Shown here: in pieces, positions 1-8,170 of the stretch | Layout: every line of letters starts with the position of its first letter | Numbering within the stretch: position 1 is the stretch's first letter | Source of the DNA: JBHFEI01 sp041928815 | GTDB taxonomy: Bacteria > Pseudomonadota > Alphaproteobacteria > Rhizobiales > Rhizobiaceae | Direction: 5' to 3' | NCBI RefSeq assembly: GCF_041928815.1 | Contig: NZ_JBHFEI010000022.1 | Location: forward strand, 1-44,446 | DNA length: 44,446 nucleotides | Position numbers and translations under genes: made by a program | Notes under the pieces: model-generated | The model's input: the letters and a program-made list of their open reading frames with translations, nothing else | The model's database searches: none | What the model was told of the DNA's origin: nothing

Positions 1-75
1 TTCCTCGCCTCCGACGCCGCAAGCGCCATGACGGGCTCCGTCGTCACGGTGGATTGCGGATATACGATCTGGTAG
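1..75 (+). CDS. Short-chain dehydrogenase/reductase, C-terminal fragment (gene begins outside window)
   Basis: Frame 1 reads FLASDAASAMTGSVVTVDCG followed by YTIW and a TAG stop. This is the typical C-terminal signature of NAD(P)-dependent classical SDRs: a fixed FLASD segment after the substrate loop, then a TG..V.VDGG-type ending, here with Cys in place of the first Gly. SDRs oxidise or reduce alcohol and ketone groups of sugars and many other substrates. Only 24 residues are present, so the substrate cannot be judged. The DeoR-family regulator that follows in the same direction suggests a sugar or polyol operon to the left. Confidence 0.8.
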   Translation, partial: FLASDAASAMTGSVVTVDCGYTIW

Positions 76-222
76 CGCGCTGTCCGGAGATGCGCCGCGC
101 CTTCACCGGCATGGCGCATTCCCGGGATGCAGCGGCTTTCGACTGAGACACGGGATGAAGCAGGGGCGACGACGGGAAAGCGGATCTGCGGGAATGCGGC
201 AGGCTTTCAAGGAGGACGACGC

Positions 223-1080
223 ATGGAAACTCCGACGAAGCGGGTCGACATGGTTCCGGCCAAGCGGCGCGCGCTCATTCTCGAGCACCTGCGCGTCAAT
301 GGCGCGGCCAGCATCCAGGAGCTCGCCGACACGATCGGCGGCTCGCAGTCGACGGTGCGCCGCGACCTCGAACATCTCGTCGAAAAGGGCTATCTCGAGC
401 GCACCCATGGCGGCGCCCACCTGTTGCAGCCGGCACGCGCCACCTTCGAGCGCGAGACCTCGGTCAACGCGCAACTCCACCATGCCGAGAAGGTGGCGAT
501 CGGCCGCGAGGCGGCGCTGCGCCTCAGCGCCCGCGACAGCGTCATCTTCGATTCGTCCTCGACCGTGATGGAGGCGGTGCGCGCGGCCGCCGAGCGCGAC
601 CTGCCGCTGACCGTCGTCACCAACAGTCTCGAAATCGCCGATTTCGCCGCCGACGTGAAATCGTGGCGCGTGATCATGCCGGGCGGCACCATCCGCCCCG
701 GCTACCGCCATCTCGCCGGAGAGCCGGGCGAGAGCTTCATCCGCACGCTGCATGCCGACGTCTGCCTGAGCGGCGTGTCGGCGGTCACCGGCGCGCTCCT
801 AACCGAAATCGCGCTGGAGGTCGCCTCGCTGAAGCGTGCGATGATCCGCGCCGCGCGCCGGACGATCCTGCTCGTCGACAGCACGAAGTTCACCGCGCCC
901 GGCTTCTGCACGCTTTGCGACGTGTCCGAAATCGACGAGGTGATCACCGACACGGGGGCGACCGAGGAAGAACTCGCCCCCTTGCGCGCGGCCGACCGTC
1001 GCATCACGCTGGTCCCGGTGAGCCGTTCCGCCGCGACCGCCGCACGGACCGGCAATGCCGGGCCGGGCGAGGCGGGCTGA
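223..1080 (+). CDS. DeoR/GlpR-family transcriptional regulator
   Basis: A 285-residue protein. Residues about 10-65 form the DeoR winged helix-turn-helix (RRALILEHLRVNGAASIQEL, then a recognition helix containing QSTVRRDLEHL and the wing ERTHGGAHL). The rest is the DeoRC sugar-phosphate-sensing domain, with a DSSSTVMEA segment near residue 110 and a D-S-T-K-F motif near 220. DeoR proteins usually repress sugar-catabolic operons and are released by a phosphorylated sugar. I chose the ATG at 223 because AAGGAGG lies 7 bases upstream; the in-frame ATG at 127 has no such site and would add 32 atypical residues. It lies 147 bp after the SDR gene in the same direction, so it may control that upstream operon. 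The effector is unknown. Confidence 0.9.
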   Translation: METPTKRVDMVPAKRRALILEHLRVNGAASIQELADTIGGSQSTVRRDLEHLVEKGYLERTHGGAHLLQPARATFERETSVNAQLHHAEKVAIGREAALRLSARDSVIFDSSSTVMEAVRAAAERDLPLTVVTNSLEIADFAADVKSWRVIMPGGTIRPGYRHLAGEPGESFIRTLHADVCLSGVSAVTGALLTEIALEVASLKRAMIRAARRTILLVDSTKFTAPGFCTLCDVSEIDEVITDTGATEEELAPLRAADRRITLVPVSRSAATAARTGNAGPGEAG

Positions 1081-1119
1081 GCGATCACCGCCTGCGGGAT
1101 CCGGGCGTCCGATCTGCCC

Positions 1120-1506
1120 TCAGCGCAGCACCTTGTAGATAGACGGATCGAAAATCGAGGCCAGCGTCTTGATCTCGGAACGCCCGGCGCCGGCGATCTC
1201 GGCCCGGTAGCCTGAAACGAGGCTCTTCACCTCTTCCGCCTTCTTGCCCTCGCAGGTCTTCGCGCAGGCGCCGACCGCCCGGGCGACGCCGTTGAGGGCG
1301 ACGGCCACCGACCGGTAGTCCGGCCTGTCGGAGAAGCGGCCCGCCGCCTTCTTCAGGGCCGCAGCGGTACATTTCCCGTCGCCGCAGGCCCGGATCTCGG
1401 CCGTCGCGCGGCTTTTGACGCTTTTGGACAAGCCCGCATCGAAGGCGAAGGCCGGCGCGGCCAGGACGAGGCCGGCCATCACGACTGCAACGACACCACA
1501 CCGCAT
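1120..1506 (-). CDS. Small secreted protein of unknown function
   Basis: A 128-residue protein that begins with a clear Sec signal peptide: positive start MRCG, hydrophobic core VVAVVMAGLVLAAPAFA, and an AFA-FD cleavage site near residue 21. The mature part is about 107 residues, mostly helical in character and rich in Lys, Ala and Ser. It has three cysteines (ACGDGKC, and GACAKTC which adds two more), so disulfides are likely in the periplasm. I recognise no family. It is convergent with the DeoR gene (39 bp gap) and stands downstream of the ArsR/AHSA1 pair on the same strand, about 80 bp after the AHSA1 stop. Signal peptide and coding character make a real gene likely; no function is proposed. 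Confidence 0.7.
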   Translation of the reverse strand: MRCGVVAVVMAGLVLAAPAFAFDAGLSKSVKSRATAEIRACGDGKCTAAALKKAAGRFSDRPDYRSVAVALNGVARAVGACAKTCEGKKAEEVKSLVSGYRAEIAGAGRSEIKTLASIFDPSIYKVLR

Positions 1507-1587
1507 GTTTCTCTCCTCAAGAACAACTCTTGCGGGAGCTTCGGGCAGGGGACGCGCCGTGTCAAGCGCGTCCTGCCGTCATCCGCG

Positions 1588-2130
1588 TCAGGCCGGAAAG
1601 CGCTGCTCGTACTCGGCGCGAAGGCCCGTCCATCTGTCCCAGAAGGGCACTGGCTCCGTCTCCGACAGCCGGGCGGCAAGCACGTCGAGAGGGGCATGCC
1701 AGCCGGAACTGACATTCAGGAGCACGCCACGGTCGGGAACGCGGCGGTGGGTGATGGTCAGCACCACCTCGCCGTCCGAGGCGGCGAGATCGAAGGCGAC
1801 CTCGCTGGCACTGCCCCAGGTGATGACGAGGCGCACCGGCGCCTCGACCGCCAGCACCCGGCACGTCATGCCGTGCGACTCGCCGAAACCCGGCGGGCGC
1901 GCTCCCGGCGGATCCGTCAGGTCGTCGTTGCGCCAGGTCAGGACGAAGGATGCACCCGGCTCGAGCGGCATGTCGCCCGAGGCGAGCCACCGGCGACGCA
2001 GCTCGCCGTCAGTGAGATAGGCCCAGACCCGCTCGACCGGCCCGGGCAGGCGCCGTTCGATCCGGAGCGTTGCCGGTTCGGTCAGCACGCCATAGGCGGC
2101 CGGTCTTGCAAGCGTCATGGCATCGGTCAT
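1588..2130 (-). CDS. SRPBCC (AHSA1/START-like) domain protein
   Basis: A 180-residue protein of the AHSA1 branch of the SRPBCC fold, a helix-grip domain that binds hydrophobic ligands. Visible landmarks are the N-terminal strand LRIERRLPGPVERVWAYLTD, a W-L-A-S-G-D-M segment, LVITWGSASEVAFDL, LTITHRRVPDRG, and a C-terminal helix with W-D-R-W-T-G-L-R-A-E-Y. The start overlaps the ArsR stop (ATGA-type 4-base overlap), so the two are translationally coupled. ArsR/AHSA1 pairs of this type are common in Proteobacteria. The regulator represses the pair, and the SRPBCC partner has been linked to stress responses or ligand sequestration, but its ligand is usually unknown and I cannot name one here. 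Confidence 0.85.
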   Translation of the reverse strand: MTDAMTLARPAAYGVLTEPATLRIERRLPGPVERVWAYLTDGELRRRWLASGDMPLEPGASFVLTWRNDDLTDPPGARPPGFGESHGMTCRVLAVEAPVRLVITWGSASEVAFDLAASDGEVVLTITHRRVPDRGVLLNVSSGWHAPLDVLAARLSETEPVPFWDRWTGLRAEYEQRFPA

Positions 2131-2504
2131 GTCTCGTCTCCTTCATCAGCGACGGGGGGTGGAACGGATCGGAGCGCGTCGTCCTCGCGAAGCAGCCGCT
2201 CGAGCGTGTCGAGACGGGCGGACCAGAAGCGCTCATAAACGGCAAGCCAGCGATGGGCCTCGGCGAGCGGCCCTGCTTCGAGATGACACAGATGGGTGCG
2301 TCCGCGCACGTCGCGGCGGATCAGTCCCGCCCCCTCCAGCACCTTGATATGCTTGGACGCCGCCGCGAGCGACATCGAGAACGGCTCGGCAAGCTCGCCG
2401 ACGGTGCGCGCCCCCCCGGCCAGCCGTTCCAGCATGCGCCGCCGCGTCGGGTCGCCGAGGGCATGGAAGACCGTGTCGAGGGGAAGGGGCAATAATTCAA
2501 CCAT
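2127..2504 (-). CDS. ArsR/SmtB-family transcriptional repressor (SdpR-like)
   Basis: A 125-residue winged helix-turn-helix repressor. The family hallmark is plain: VFHALGDPTRRRMLERLAGG, then TVGELAEPFSMSLAAASKHI as helix-turn-helix and VLEGAGLIRRDVRGR as the wing. There is no CxC metal-binding motif in the recognition helix, so a metal-sensing role is unlikely; this matches the SdpR-like group that pairs with AHSA1 proteins. It is the first gene of a two-gene operon with the downstream SRPBCC protein. The ATG lies inside a palindrome that should be its own operator, and the predicted transcript starts at or next to that ATG, so I see no ribosome binding site upstream. An alternative would be an internal start, but the ArsR domain begins too early for that. 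Confidence 0.92.
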   Translation of the reverse strand: MVELLPLPLDTVFHALGDPTRRRMLERLAGGARTVGELAEPFSMSLAAASKHIKVLEGAGLIRRDVRGRTHLCHLEAGPLAEAHRWLAVYERFWSARLDTLERLLREDDALRSVPPPVADEGDET

Positions 2505-2551
2505 GTGGTTGAATATAACGATGCCGCCTTAATAGTCAACCATTCGGTTGA
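2496..2551 (-). promoter_or_regulatory. Promoter and double operator of the ArsR/AHSA1 operon
   Basis: Two matching palindromes are present. Site 1 is TTCAACCATGTGGTTGAA (2496-2513, 8-bp perfect arms); site 2 is TCAACCATTCGGTTGA (2536-2551, 6-bp perfect arms). Their centres are 39 bp apart. On the minus strand the sequence also offers -35 TTGACT (2534-2539), a 16-bp spacer and -10 TATATT (2512-2517). The -10 ends 7 bases before the ATG at 2504, so transcription should start at about the ATG itself. Site 1 covers the -10 and the start codon, and site 2 covers the -35, which fits tight autorepression. Confidence 0.8.
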
Positions 2552-3313
2552 ATATTTCGCGCCTGCCGTCCGCACAGGCCGGGAAGCGCGTCCTCGTTCT
2601 GGGAAGAGGTGGGCGCCCGAGTGGAAAAGCGCCGCCGAACGCGCCGGCACATGGCTGGTGAAGAGGGGACCGCCTACCGGATCGTCCGGCACAAAGCGAT
2701 CTTGCTGCGGCCGGGAATGCTCCGGCAGGGCGGCCTCGGACCCCGGCGGCCGGGCACACCTCACGCCGCCTGGACGTATCCGGCCGATCTCGCCGTCGCC
2801 GCTCTACGGCGGCGCGACCGGTTTGAACAGGGTACGGTCGGGCATAAGGCCGGAAACTGCCTTCCGTCGAGGCTCGCGCAGAGAGCGACAACGTGCGTCC
2901 ACCCCCGCCGAAACCGCGATCTTCACGGATCGGACGGCGACGCACGGCGGGCGCAGCGAGATTGCGCCTTGCACTTCGCCGTCCGAGGCCGGTGACGGGT
3001 GCACGGGATCGCGCCGCGACGGACGCAGACGGTGAATCACGCCCGGGTATTCACGCCGCTGGCGGCCGTCCAGCCGTCGATCCCGCGGGTGAAACCCTCG
3101 ATGACGCAGAGCGGCCCATGGGAAAGCCCTGGCGGAGCGTCCTCGGACGCGACGTCCCGTGTGTGCCGACCATGGCAAGGAGGCCGGTATCGGGGAGCGG
3201 CCCGACGGCGACCCGCTTCAATCAAATGTCCGGTTCGTGCACCACGGTCACGCGTCCCGGAAGGGTGCAGCCGCGGCGCTGGCGCCGCGACCTCCCGGCC
3301 CGGACCGCGGGCG
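2552..3313. other. Region without a recognisable gene
   Basis: About 760 bp between the ArsR promoter and the kinase stop codon. Several open frames exist on both strands, as expected at this GC content, but none gives a protein with recognisable motifs or a good ribosome binding site. The only structure noted is a 6-bp-arm inverted repeat GTGAAT/ATTCAC at 3032-3054. It may be a decayed gene or a regulatory spacer. I see no RNA gene. Confidence 0.5.
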
Positions 3314-4264
3314 TCAGGCCGCGCGCTTCACCGGGGTGCGCCGCAGGAAGGCGAGCGTGCTTTCGAGATCGACCACGCCCGCCTGGCTGCCGAGGCCGGT
3401 CGCGTTCAGCGCCGAGGAGGCCTGGCCGAGACGGGTCGTCTCTTCCGGGTCGTAGCCGTTGATCAGGCCGGTGGCGAATCCGGCATTGAAGGCGTCGCCG
3501 CAGCCGCAGGTGCAGACGACGTCGATCTCGAAGGCGGGCATATGGAAGCGCGTGCCGTCGACATGGTGATAATAGGCCCCGTCCGCCCCCATGGTCATCA
3601 CCGTGCAGGCGACGCCGAGATCGTTGAAGTAGCGGCCGATGTCCTCCTTCGCCTCGAGGCCGGACAGGGCGCGCGCCTCCTCGATCGAGGGGATGAAATA
3701 GTCGGTGTGCGGCAGCAGGCCGGCAACGCTCGCCATGTCCTTCTTGCTGGCGGCGAAGACGTCGAGCGTGGTGATGCGTCCGCGCCGCTTGGCTTCCGCC
3801 ATCAGCGCGAAGGAGGGCGGCCCGTCCATCCGGTCCATCAGCCCCGTGCCGCCGACATGGACGATCTTCGCGTCGAGAACCCGGTCGTAGTCGGCTTCGG
3901 TGATCTCGAAGGCGCCGGTGGCGCCGCGCTTGTGCAGCGCCGGGCGCTGCCCGTCCGGCCGTGTCGTCACGATGGTGGAGGAGGTGGAGACGCCGCGGCA
4001 GAGCTGCATCATCCCGGTGTCGATGCCGAAATCGCCCATGCGCTTCAGCACCCACTCGCCCATCAGGTCGTCGCCGACACCGCCGACCGCCTGGACCCGC
4101 AGGCCGTATTTCGCCGCGACCACTGCCGCGGCACCCGCCGCGCCCGACACGGCGAGGGCGAAATCCTCGACGAAATAGGTGTCGCCGCCGGGCGGGATCG
4201 CCGTCACCGGCCGCGCCAGGCAATCGAACGTGTAGAAACCGATCGACGTGTAATCATAGGACAT
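3314..4264 (-). CDS. PfkB-family (ribokinase-like) carbohydrate kinase
   Basis: A 316-residue protein, the usual length for ribokinase-like kinases, which transfer the gamma-phosphate of ATP to a sugar or polyol hydroxyl. N-terminal substrate-side glycines (PPGGDTYFVEDFALAVSGAA) and the first signature GGVGDDLMGEWVLKRMGDFG are present. The second signature reads CTCGCGDAFNAGFATGL (about residues 253-270) and holds the anion-hole glycines and catalytic Asp. The start has AGGAGG 9 bases upstream. It is the last gene of the operon after substrate-binding protein, ATPase, permease and SorC regulator, so it should phosphorylate the imported compound. The exact substrate cannot be read from sequence. 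In the pathway model it would make 2-C-methyl-D-erythritol 4-phosphate, but a common pentose or tetritol is equally possible. Confidence 0.9.
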   Translation of the reverse strand: MSYDYTSIGFYTFDCLARPVTAIPPGGDTYFVEDFALAVSGAAGAAAVVAAKYGLRVQAVGGVGDDLMGEWVLKRMGDFGIDTGMMQLCRGVSTSSTIVTTRPDGQRPALHKRGATGAFEITEADYDRVLDAKIVHVGGTGLMDRMDGPPSFALMAEAKRRGRITTLDVFAASKKDMASVAGLLPHTDYFIPSIEEARALSGLEAKEDIGRYFNDLGVACTVMTMGADGAYYHHVDGTRFHMPAFEIDVVCTCGCGDAFNAGFATGLINGYDPEETTRLGQASSALNATGLGSQAGVVDLESTLAFLRRTPVKRAA

Positions 4265-4390
4265 TGCGATTTCCTCCTCGCTATCTCAATCGCTGACGCG
4301 ATCACGAAGGGCGCCGCCTGCGGCACCCGCATCTTTCCTTTTCGAGGCCTCCGGGCGCCTCGTCTCCTCCGCCCGCGCCCCTCTGCCCGG

Positions 4391-5362
4391 TCAGGTGTCG
4401 AGCAGCCGCTCGGCCACCTGCTCGTCGGTGATCAGCACATGGGGCGACAAGAGCCGCATCGATGCCCGGATCACCGGCAGCTTGTGCCAGCCGCCGGACG
4501 CCAGCACGATCTTGCGCGCCGAGCGCAGCGTCTGCGGATCGACGGCGACGACCCGATGGTTGATATCATGGTCGAGCACCGCGCCGTCCGCATTCATGAA
4601 GCGGCAGAGCACGTCGCCGACGGCCCCGGCGCGCTCGAGCGACGCCATTTCCTCCTTTTCGAGCAGACCGTACCGGCCGAAGGTGGAGGACGGCGACAGG
4701 TCGCCGACGCTGACGACGGCGAGGTCGAGGTTCTCCGAACGGCGGAACACCTCGCGGATGCCGGGATGGGTGAGCAGCGCCGTGCGCGTCCGCTCGTCCG
4801 GCGCGTAGACGGGTGCGGCGATCAGGTAGCTTTCCGCCGACAGCCGGTCGCCGAGCCGCCAGGCGAGTTCGGACGGGTTGAAGGTGCTGACCCGCGTCAG
4901 CCCGCCGAGCAGCGACACGACGGAGATGCCGGCCTGCGACTGCTGCGGGATCGACGGCAGGCAGGAGCTCAGCGTCTTGCCCCAGCCGAGCCCGATCGTC
5001 ATGTTCGGTTTCAGCACGTCGGTGAGATACTCGCCGAGCACGGTGCCGATGATCTCCGGCACCATGTCCGCCCTCTGCGGCATCGGCACGACGATCGCCC
5101 GCTCCAGCCGGTAGCGCTTCTCGATCTGCCGCTCCAGCTCGACGCAGTGGCTGTGGCGGGTGAGCACGCGGATCTGCACCGTGCCGTCGGTGCGCGCCGT
5201 CGCCAGCATCCGCAGCACCTTCGTCCGCGTCAGGCCCAGTTCTTGGGCGATCTGGTCCTGCGTCAGTCCCTCCTTGTAGTACATCCACGCCGCGCGGGTT
5301 CTCAGATCATGGGTAAGGTCGGACACCGATGCTTCGCTTTCCGTTACGGTTGGCCTCACCAT
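4391..5362 (-). CDS. SorC/LsrR-type sugar-responsive transcriptional regulator (first copy)
   Basis: A 323-residue protein. Residues about 18-60 form the helix-turn-helix (AAWMYYKEGLTQDQIAQELG, then TRTKVLRMLATA). Residues 75-320 form the SorC sugar-binding domain, which resembles sugar-phosphate isomerases; the phosphosugar loop GLGWGKTLSSCLPS and the segment VVSLLGGLTR are clear. These regulators bind a phosphorylated substrate and repress or activate sugar operons. I chose the ATG at 5362 because longer frames run into the permease gene. It sits between the permease and the kinase within the operon, 63 bp after the permease stop. The 28-bp inverted repeat before the operon (9377-9404) is the likely binding site, although the second SorC protein (17427-18389) could bind it as well. 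Confidence 0.9.
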   Translation of the reverse strand: MVRPTVTESEASVSDLTHDLRTRAAWMYYKEGLTQDQIAQELGLTRTKVLRMLATARTDGTVQIRVLTRHSHCVELERQIEKRYRLERAIVVPMPQRADMVPEIIGTVLGEYLTDVLKPNMTIGLGWGKTLSSCLPSIPQQSQAGISVVSLLGGLTRVSTFNPSELAWRLGDRLSAESYLIAAPVYAPDERTRTALLTHPGIREVFRRSENLDLAVVSVGDLSPSSTFGRYGLLEKEEMASLERAGAVGDVLCRFMNADGAVLDHDINHRVVAVDPQTLRSARKIVLASGGWHKLPVIRASMRLLSPHVLITDEQVAERLLDT

Positions 5363-5424
5363 GCCTATAGTCGAGCTTCCGGTCGATGACCACTGCGCGC
5401 GGGGACCGGTGGGAAACAAGGGTT

Positions 5425-6414
5425 TCAGCCCCGGCGGCGGAAGAGATCGACGAGGACGGCGATCAGCACAACGCAGCCGACGATGACGCGCTGCCAGAAG
5501 CCGGACACGTTGAGCAGCACCGTGCCGTTGGCGAGAACCGTCAGCAGCATCGCGCCGAGCATGGTGCCGACGATCGAGCCCTGGCCCCCACGCAGGCTGG
5601 TGCCGCCAAGGATCGCCGCGGTGATCGCGCCCATCAGCCAGCCCTCGCCGACCGAGGGCTGGCCGGCGTCCATGCGGCTGGCAAACAGGATGCCGGCGAG
5701 CGCGGCGAACATGCCGGCAAGGCCGAAGACGAGGAACTCGACATATTTCGCCCGGATGCCGACGAGCACGGCCGCGTCGCGGTTGCCGCCGATGGCGAAG
5801 ATGTTGCGGCCGAACTTCGTCTGGGTCAGCAGCCAGATCAGCACCACGCCGGAGAGAAGGAAGAGGACGACGGGCACCGGCACCGAGAGGATCTCGCCCT
5901 TGCCGAAGAAGCCGAAGGTCTCTCCCAGGGGCCGGATCGGATAGCCCTTGGTGATGACCATGGTCAGCCCCGCGAAGATCTCCCAGGTGGCGAGCGTGAC
6001 GATGAAGGGATTGAGCCTCAGGCCCGCGACGAAGAAGCCGTTGACGAAGCCGAGGCACATGCCGAAGGCCATGGTCAGCGGAAGGACCATGTAGGGGTGA
6101 ATGCCGAGCACCGTCAGCATCAGCGAGCCGACGATGGCGGAAAGCCCCGCCGCCGCGCCCACCGAAAGATCGATGCCGCCGACGAGCAGCACCAGCGTCT
6201 GGCCGAGCGCGACGAGGCCGACGAAGGCCGCCTGGCGGGCGACGACCGACATGTTGTAGGTCGAGAGGAAGTTGTCGGTGGCGAGCGACAGGACCAGCAT
6301 CAGCGCGATCAGGGCCACGAGGATGCCGCTCGCCTCCCACTGCCAGAAGCGAGTGACGAGGCCGGGGCGTTGCGCCTTCCTGACCGGGGAGGATGCGGCG
6401 ATATCGTGTGTCAT
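5425..6414 (-). CDS. ABC transporter permease, CUT2 (ribose/RbsC) family
   Basis: A 329-residue membrane protein with about ten hydrophobic segments (for example GILVALIALMLVLSLAT, FVGLVALGQTLVLLVGGIDL, MLGAMLLTVLANGTVLLNV). The family marks are VLLVGGIDLSVGAAAGLSAI, ILGGTSLRGGQGSIVGTMLG and the C-terminal segment VIVGCVVLIAVLVDLFRRR. It forms the inner-membrane channel for the sugar delivered by the binding protein at 8171-9118, driven by the ATPase at 6621-8111. A single permease gene is normal because CUT2 systems use a homodimer. It follows the ATPase gene after an unusual 206-bp gap that contains a palindromic repeat, so the operon may be punctuated at this point. Confidence 0.93.
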   Translation of the reverse strand: MTHDIAASSPVRKAQRPGLVTRFWQWEASGILVALIALMLVLSLATDNFLSTYNMSVVARQAAFVGLVALGQTLVLLVGGIDLSVGAAAGLSAIVGSLMLTVLGIHPYMVLPLTMAFGMCLGFVNGFFVAGLRLNPFIVTLATWEIFAGLTMVITKGYPIRPLGETFGFFGKGEILSVPVPVVLFLLSGVVLIWLLTQTKFGRNIFAIGGNRDAAVLVGIRAKYVEFLVFGLAGMFAALAGILFASRMDAGQPSVGEGWLMGAITAAILGGTSLRGGQGSIVGTMLGAMLLTVLANGTVLLNVSGFWQRVIVGCVVLIAVLVDLFRRRG

Positions 6415-6520
6415 CGTGTCAAACCTTCACTGTCCGGACCGCCGCGCCGCGTATCCGGCGTCTCGCGCTCCTTCGTGTTGATGTCTCGTGTCGAAGCGGC
6501 GCGCCGGCCGGACTGGCCTG

Positions 6521-6621
6521 GAGCATTTCCGGTGACCACGGGATCGCCTTCAATGCTCTCAGTCTTTCTTTCTGTCGCATTCTCCGGCGCCGAAGCGATC
6601 ACGCTTCGGCGGGAAATGCTC
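6521..6621. repeat. 101-bp palindromic intergenic element
   Basis: The ends are perfect 10-bp inverted repeats, GAGCATTTCC at 6521-6530 and GGAAATGCTC at 6612-6621. Near the right end is an inner hairpin with arms GCCGAAGCG (6589-6597) and CGCTTCGGC (6602-6610). A similar hairpin occurs at 32212-32231. Short dispersed palindromic elements of this kind are common between genes in Rhizobiales. The right end touches the stop codon of the ATPase gene. It could stabilise upstream mRNA or attenuate the permease message. Confidence 0.6.
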
Positions 6622-8111
6622 TAGCTCATGGCGAGCTGCAGCAGCGATTCCTGCGTCGCGCTCGCGGCGGTCGGGATGCCCTTGACCCTGCCCTCGTGCA
6701 TGACGACGATGCGGTCGGAGACGTCGAGCACCTCCTCGAGTTCGGAGGAGATGAAGAGGATCGACAGGCCTTCCCGGTCGGTGAAGCGGCGCAGCTCGTT
6801 CTGGATCTCGAATTTCGCCGCGACGTCGATGCCGCGTGTCGGCTCGTCCATGATCAGCACGCGGGCGTTCTGCATCAGCCAGCGGCCGATGATGACCTTT
6901 TGCTGGTTGCCGCCGCTCAAGCTGGTGATCAGGTCGCGCGGCGAGCCGAGCTTGATGCGCAACCGCTCGATGAAGCCGTCGACCTCGCGCATCATGTCGC
7001 GGTTGCGCATAGTCAGCCCGCCGGTGAAGCGGCCGAGCGAGGGCATGCACATATTCTCGCTGATCGAGAGCAGCGGGAAGATGCCCTCCTGCTTGCGTTC
7101 CTCCGGCAGGTAGACGAGCCCGCTCTGGATGCAGCCGAGCGGCGTGCGGCTCTCCAGCGGCTTGCCGAACAGCTCGACCGTGCCGCTGTCGGCGCGCGTC
7201 AGGCCGAAGATGCATTTCGCGACCTCGGTGCGACCGGCGCCGACGAGGCCGGACATGCCGAGGATCTCGCCCTTGTGCAGCTCGAAGCTGACATTCTCGA
7301 ATTCCCCCTGGCGGGTGAGGCCGGTGACCTTCAGCACCACCTCGCCCTTCTCGATACCCAGATGGGGCGCCGGGTTGCCGCGGCCGACGACGCGGCCCGC
7401 CATGCTGCGGATCATCTCCTCCTTGTCGGTCGTCTTCGGATCGAGGGCGCCGACATAGGCGCCGTCGCGCAGCACCGTGATGCGGTCGGAGAGTTCGAGG
7501 ATCTCGTCGAGACGGTGGGAGATGTAGAAGATCGAGCCGCCACTCGCGCGGAAAGCGCGGATATAGGCGAAGAGCTTGTCCGTCTCGCGCGAGGTCAGCG
7601 TCGCCGTCGGCTCGTCGAGCATGATGATCTCGGCCGACGTGGCGGCGGCGCGGGCGATCTGGACGAGCTGCTGCTGCGCCTTGCTCAGCCGGAACACCGG
7701 CAGCGCCGGGTCGATGGAATTGTCGATCTCGAGCAGGTGGCGCACGGCGCTCTCGCGCGTCGCCTTCCAGTCGATCATGCCGGCGCGGGTCAGCTGCGCG
7801 CCGAGCATTATGTTTTCGGCGACCGTCAGGTTCGGGACAAGATTGATTTCCTGCGGCGCGATCGAGATGCCGGCCTTCTGCGCGTCGAGCGGCCGGTGGA
7901 AGACCGTCTCGACGCCGTTGCGGCGCAATGTGCCGGAGGTCGGGCGCATCTTGCCGCAGAAGATGTTCATCAGCGTCGACTTGCCGGCGCCGTTCTCGCC
8001 GATGATGGCGTGCACCTCGCCCTTGCCGATGCCGATCGACACACCTTTCAGCGCATGGACGACCCCGTAGGACTTGGCGATGTCGACCGCCTCGAAGATG
8101 AATTGCGTCAT
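6621..8111 (-). CDS. ABC transporter ATP-binding protein, CUT2 (RbsA/MglA-type), two ATPase domains
   Basis: A 496-residue protein with two ATPase domains in tandem, the normal CUT2 arrangement. Domain 1 has Walker A GENGAGKST, signature LSKAQQQLVQIARA (a degenerate form of LSGGQ typical of RbsA) and Walker B IIMLDEPTATL. Domain 2 has a degenerate Walker A region SGLVGAGRTEV, signature LSGGNQQKVIIGRWL and Walker B VLIMDEPTRGID. It powers import of the sugar captured by the binding protein. The ATG at 8111 gives MTQFIFEAVDIAKSYG; a longer open frame exists but only reads through the upstream binding-protein gene in another frame. It lies 59 bp after the binding-protein stop, and its own stop overlaps the palindromic repeat. 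Confidence 0.94.
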   Translation of the reverse strand: MTQFIFEAVDIAKSYGVVHALKGVSIGIGKGEVHAIIGENGAGKSTLMNIFCGKMRPTSGTLRRNGVETVFHRPLDAQKAGISIAPQEINLVPNLTVAENIMLGAQLTRAGMIDWKATRESAVRHLLEIDNSIDPALPVFRLSKAQQQLVQIARAAATSAEIIMLDEPTATLTSRETDKLFAYIRAFRASGGSIFYISHRLDEILELSDRITVLRDGAYVGALDPKTTDKEEMIRSMAGRVVGRGNPAPHLGIEKGEVVLKVTGLTRQGEFENVSFELHKGEILGMSGLVGAGRTEVAKCIFGLTRADSGTVELFGKPLESRTPLGCIQSGLVYLPEERKQEGIFPLLSISENMCMPSLGRFTGGLTMRNRDMMREVDGFIERLRIKLGSPRDLITSLSGGNQQKVIIGRWLMQNARVLIMDEPTRGIDVAAKFEIQNELRRFTDREGLSILFISSELEEVLDVSDRIVVMHEGRVKGIPTAASATQESLLQLAMS

Positions 8112-8170
8112 GGCCTGCCTCCTCCCGGCAGGCGCGCATCGGACGATGCGCGCCCGCAGAAGCGGTTTCC

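Noticed and set aside
2999..5389. A 796-codon plus-strand frame over the kinase and SorC genes
   Set aside because: It is antisense to two clear family members and shows only the His/Arg/Gly-rich pattern of a GC-rich shadow frame.
4391..6340. A 649-codon open frame that joins the SorC regulator to a long Arg/Gly-rich N-terminal part
   Set aside because: The N-terminal 325 codons are an out-of-frame reading of the permease gene; the regulator has its own ATG at 5362.
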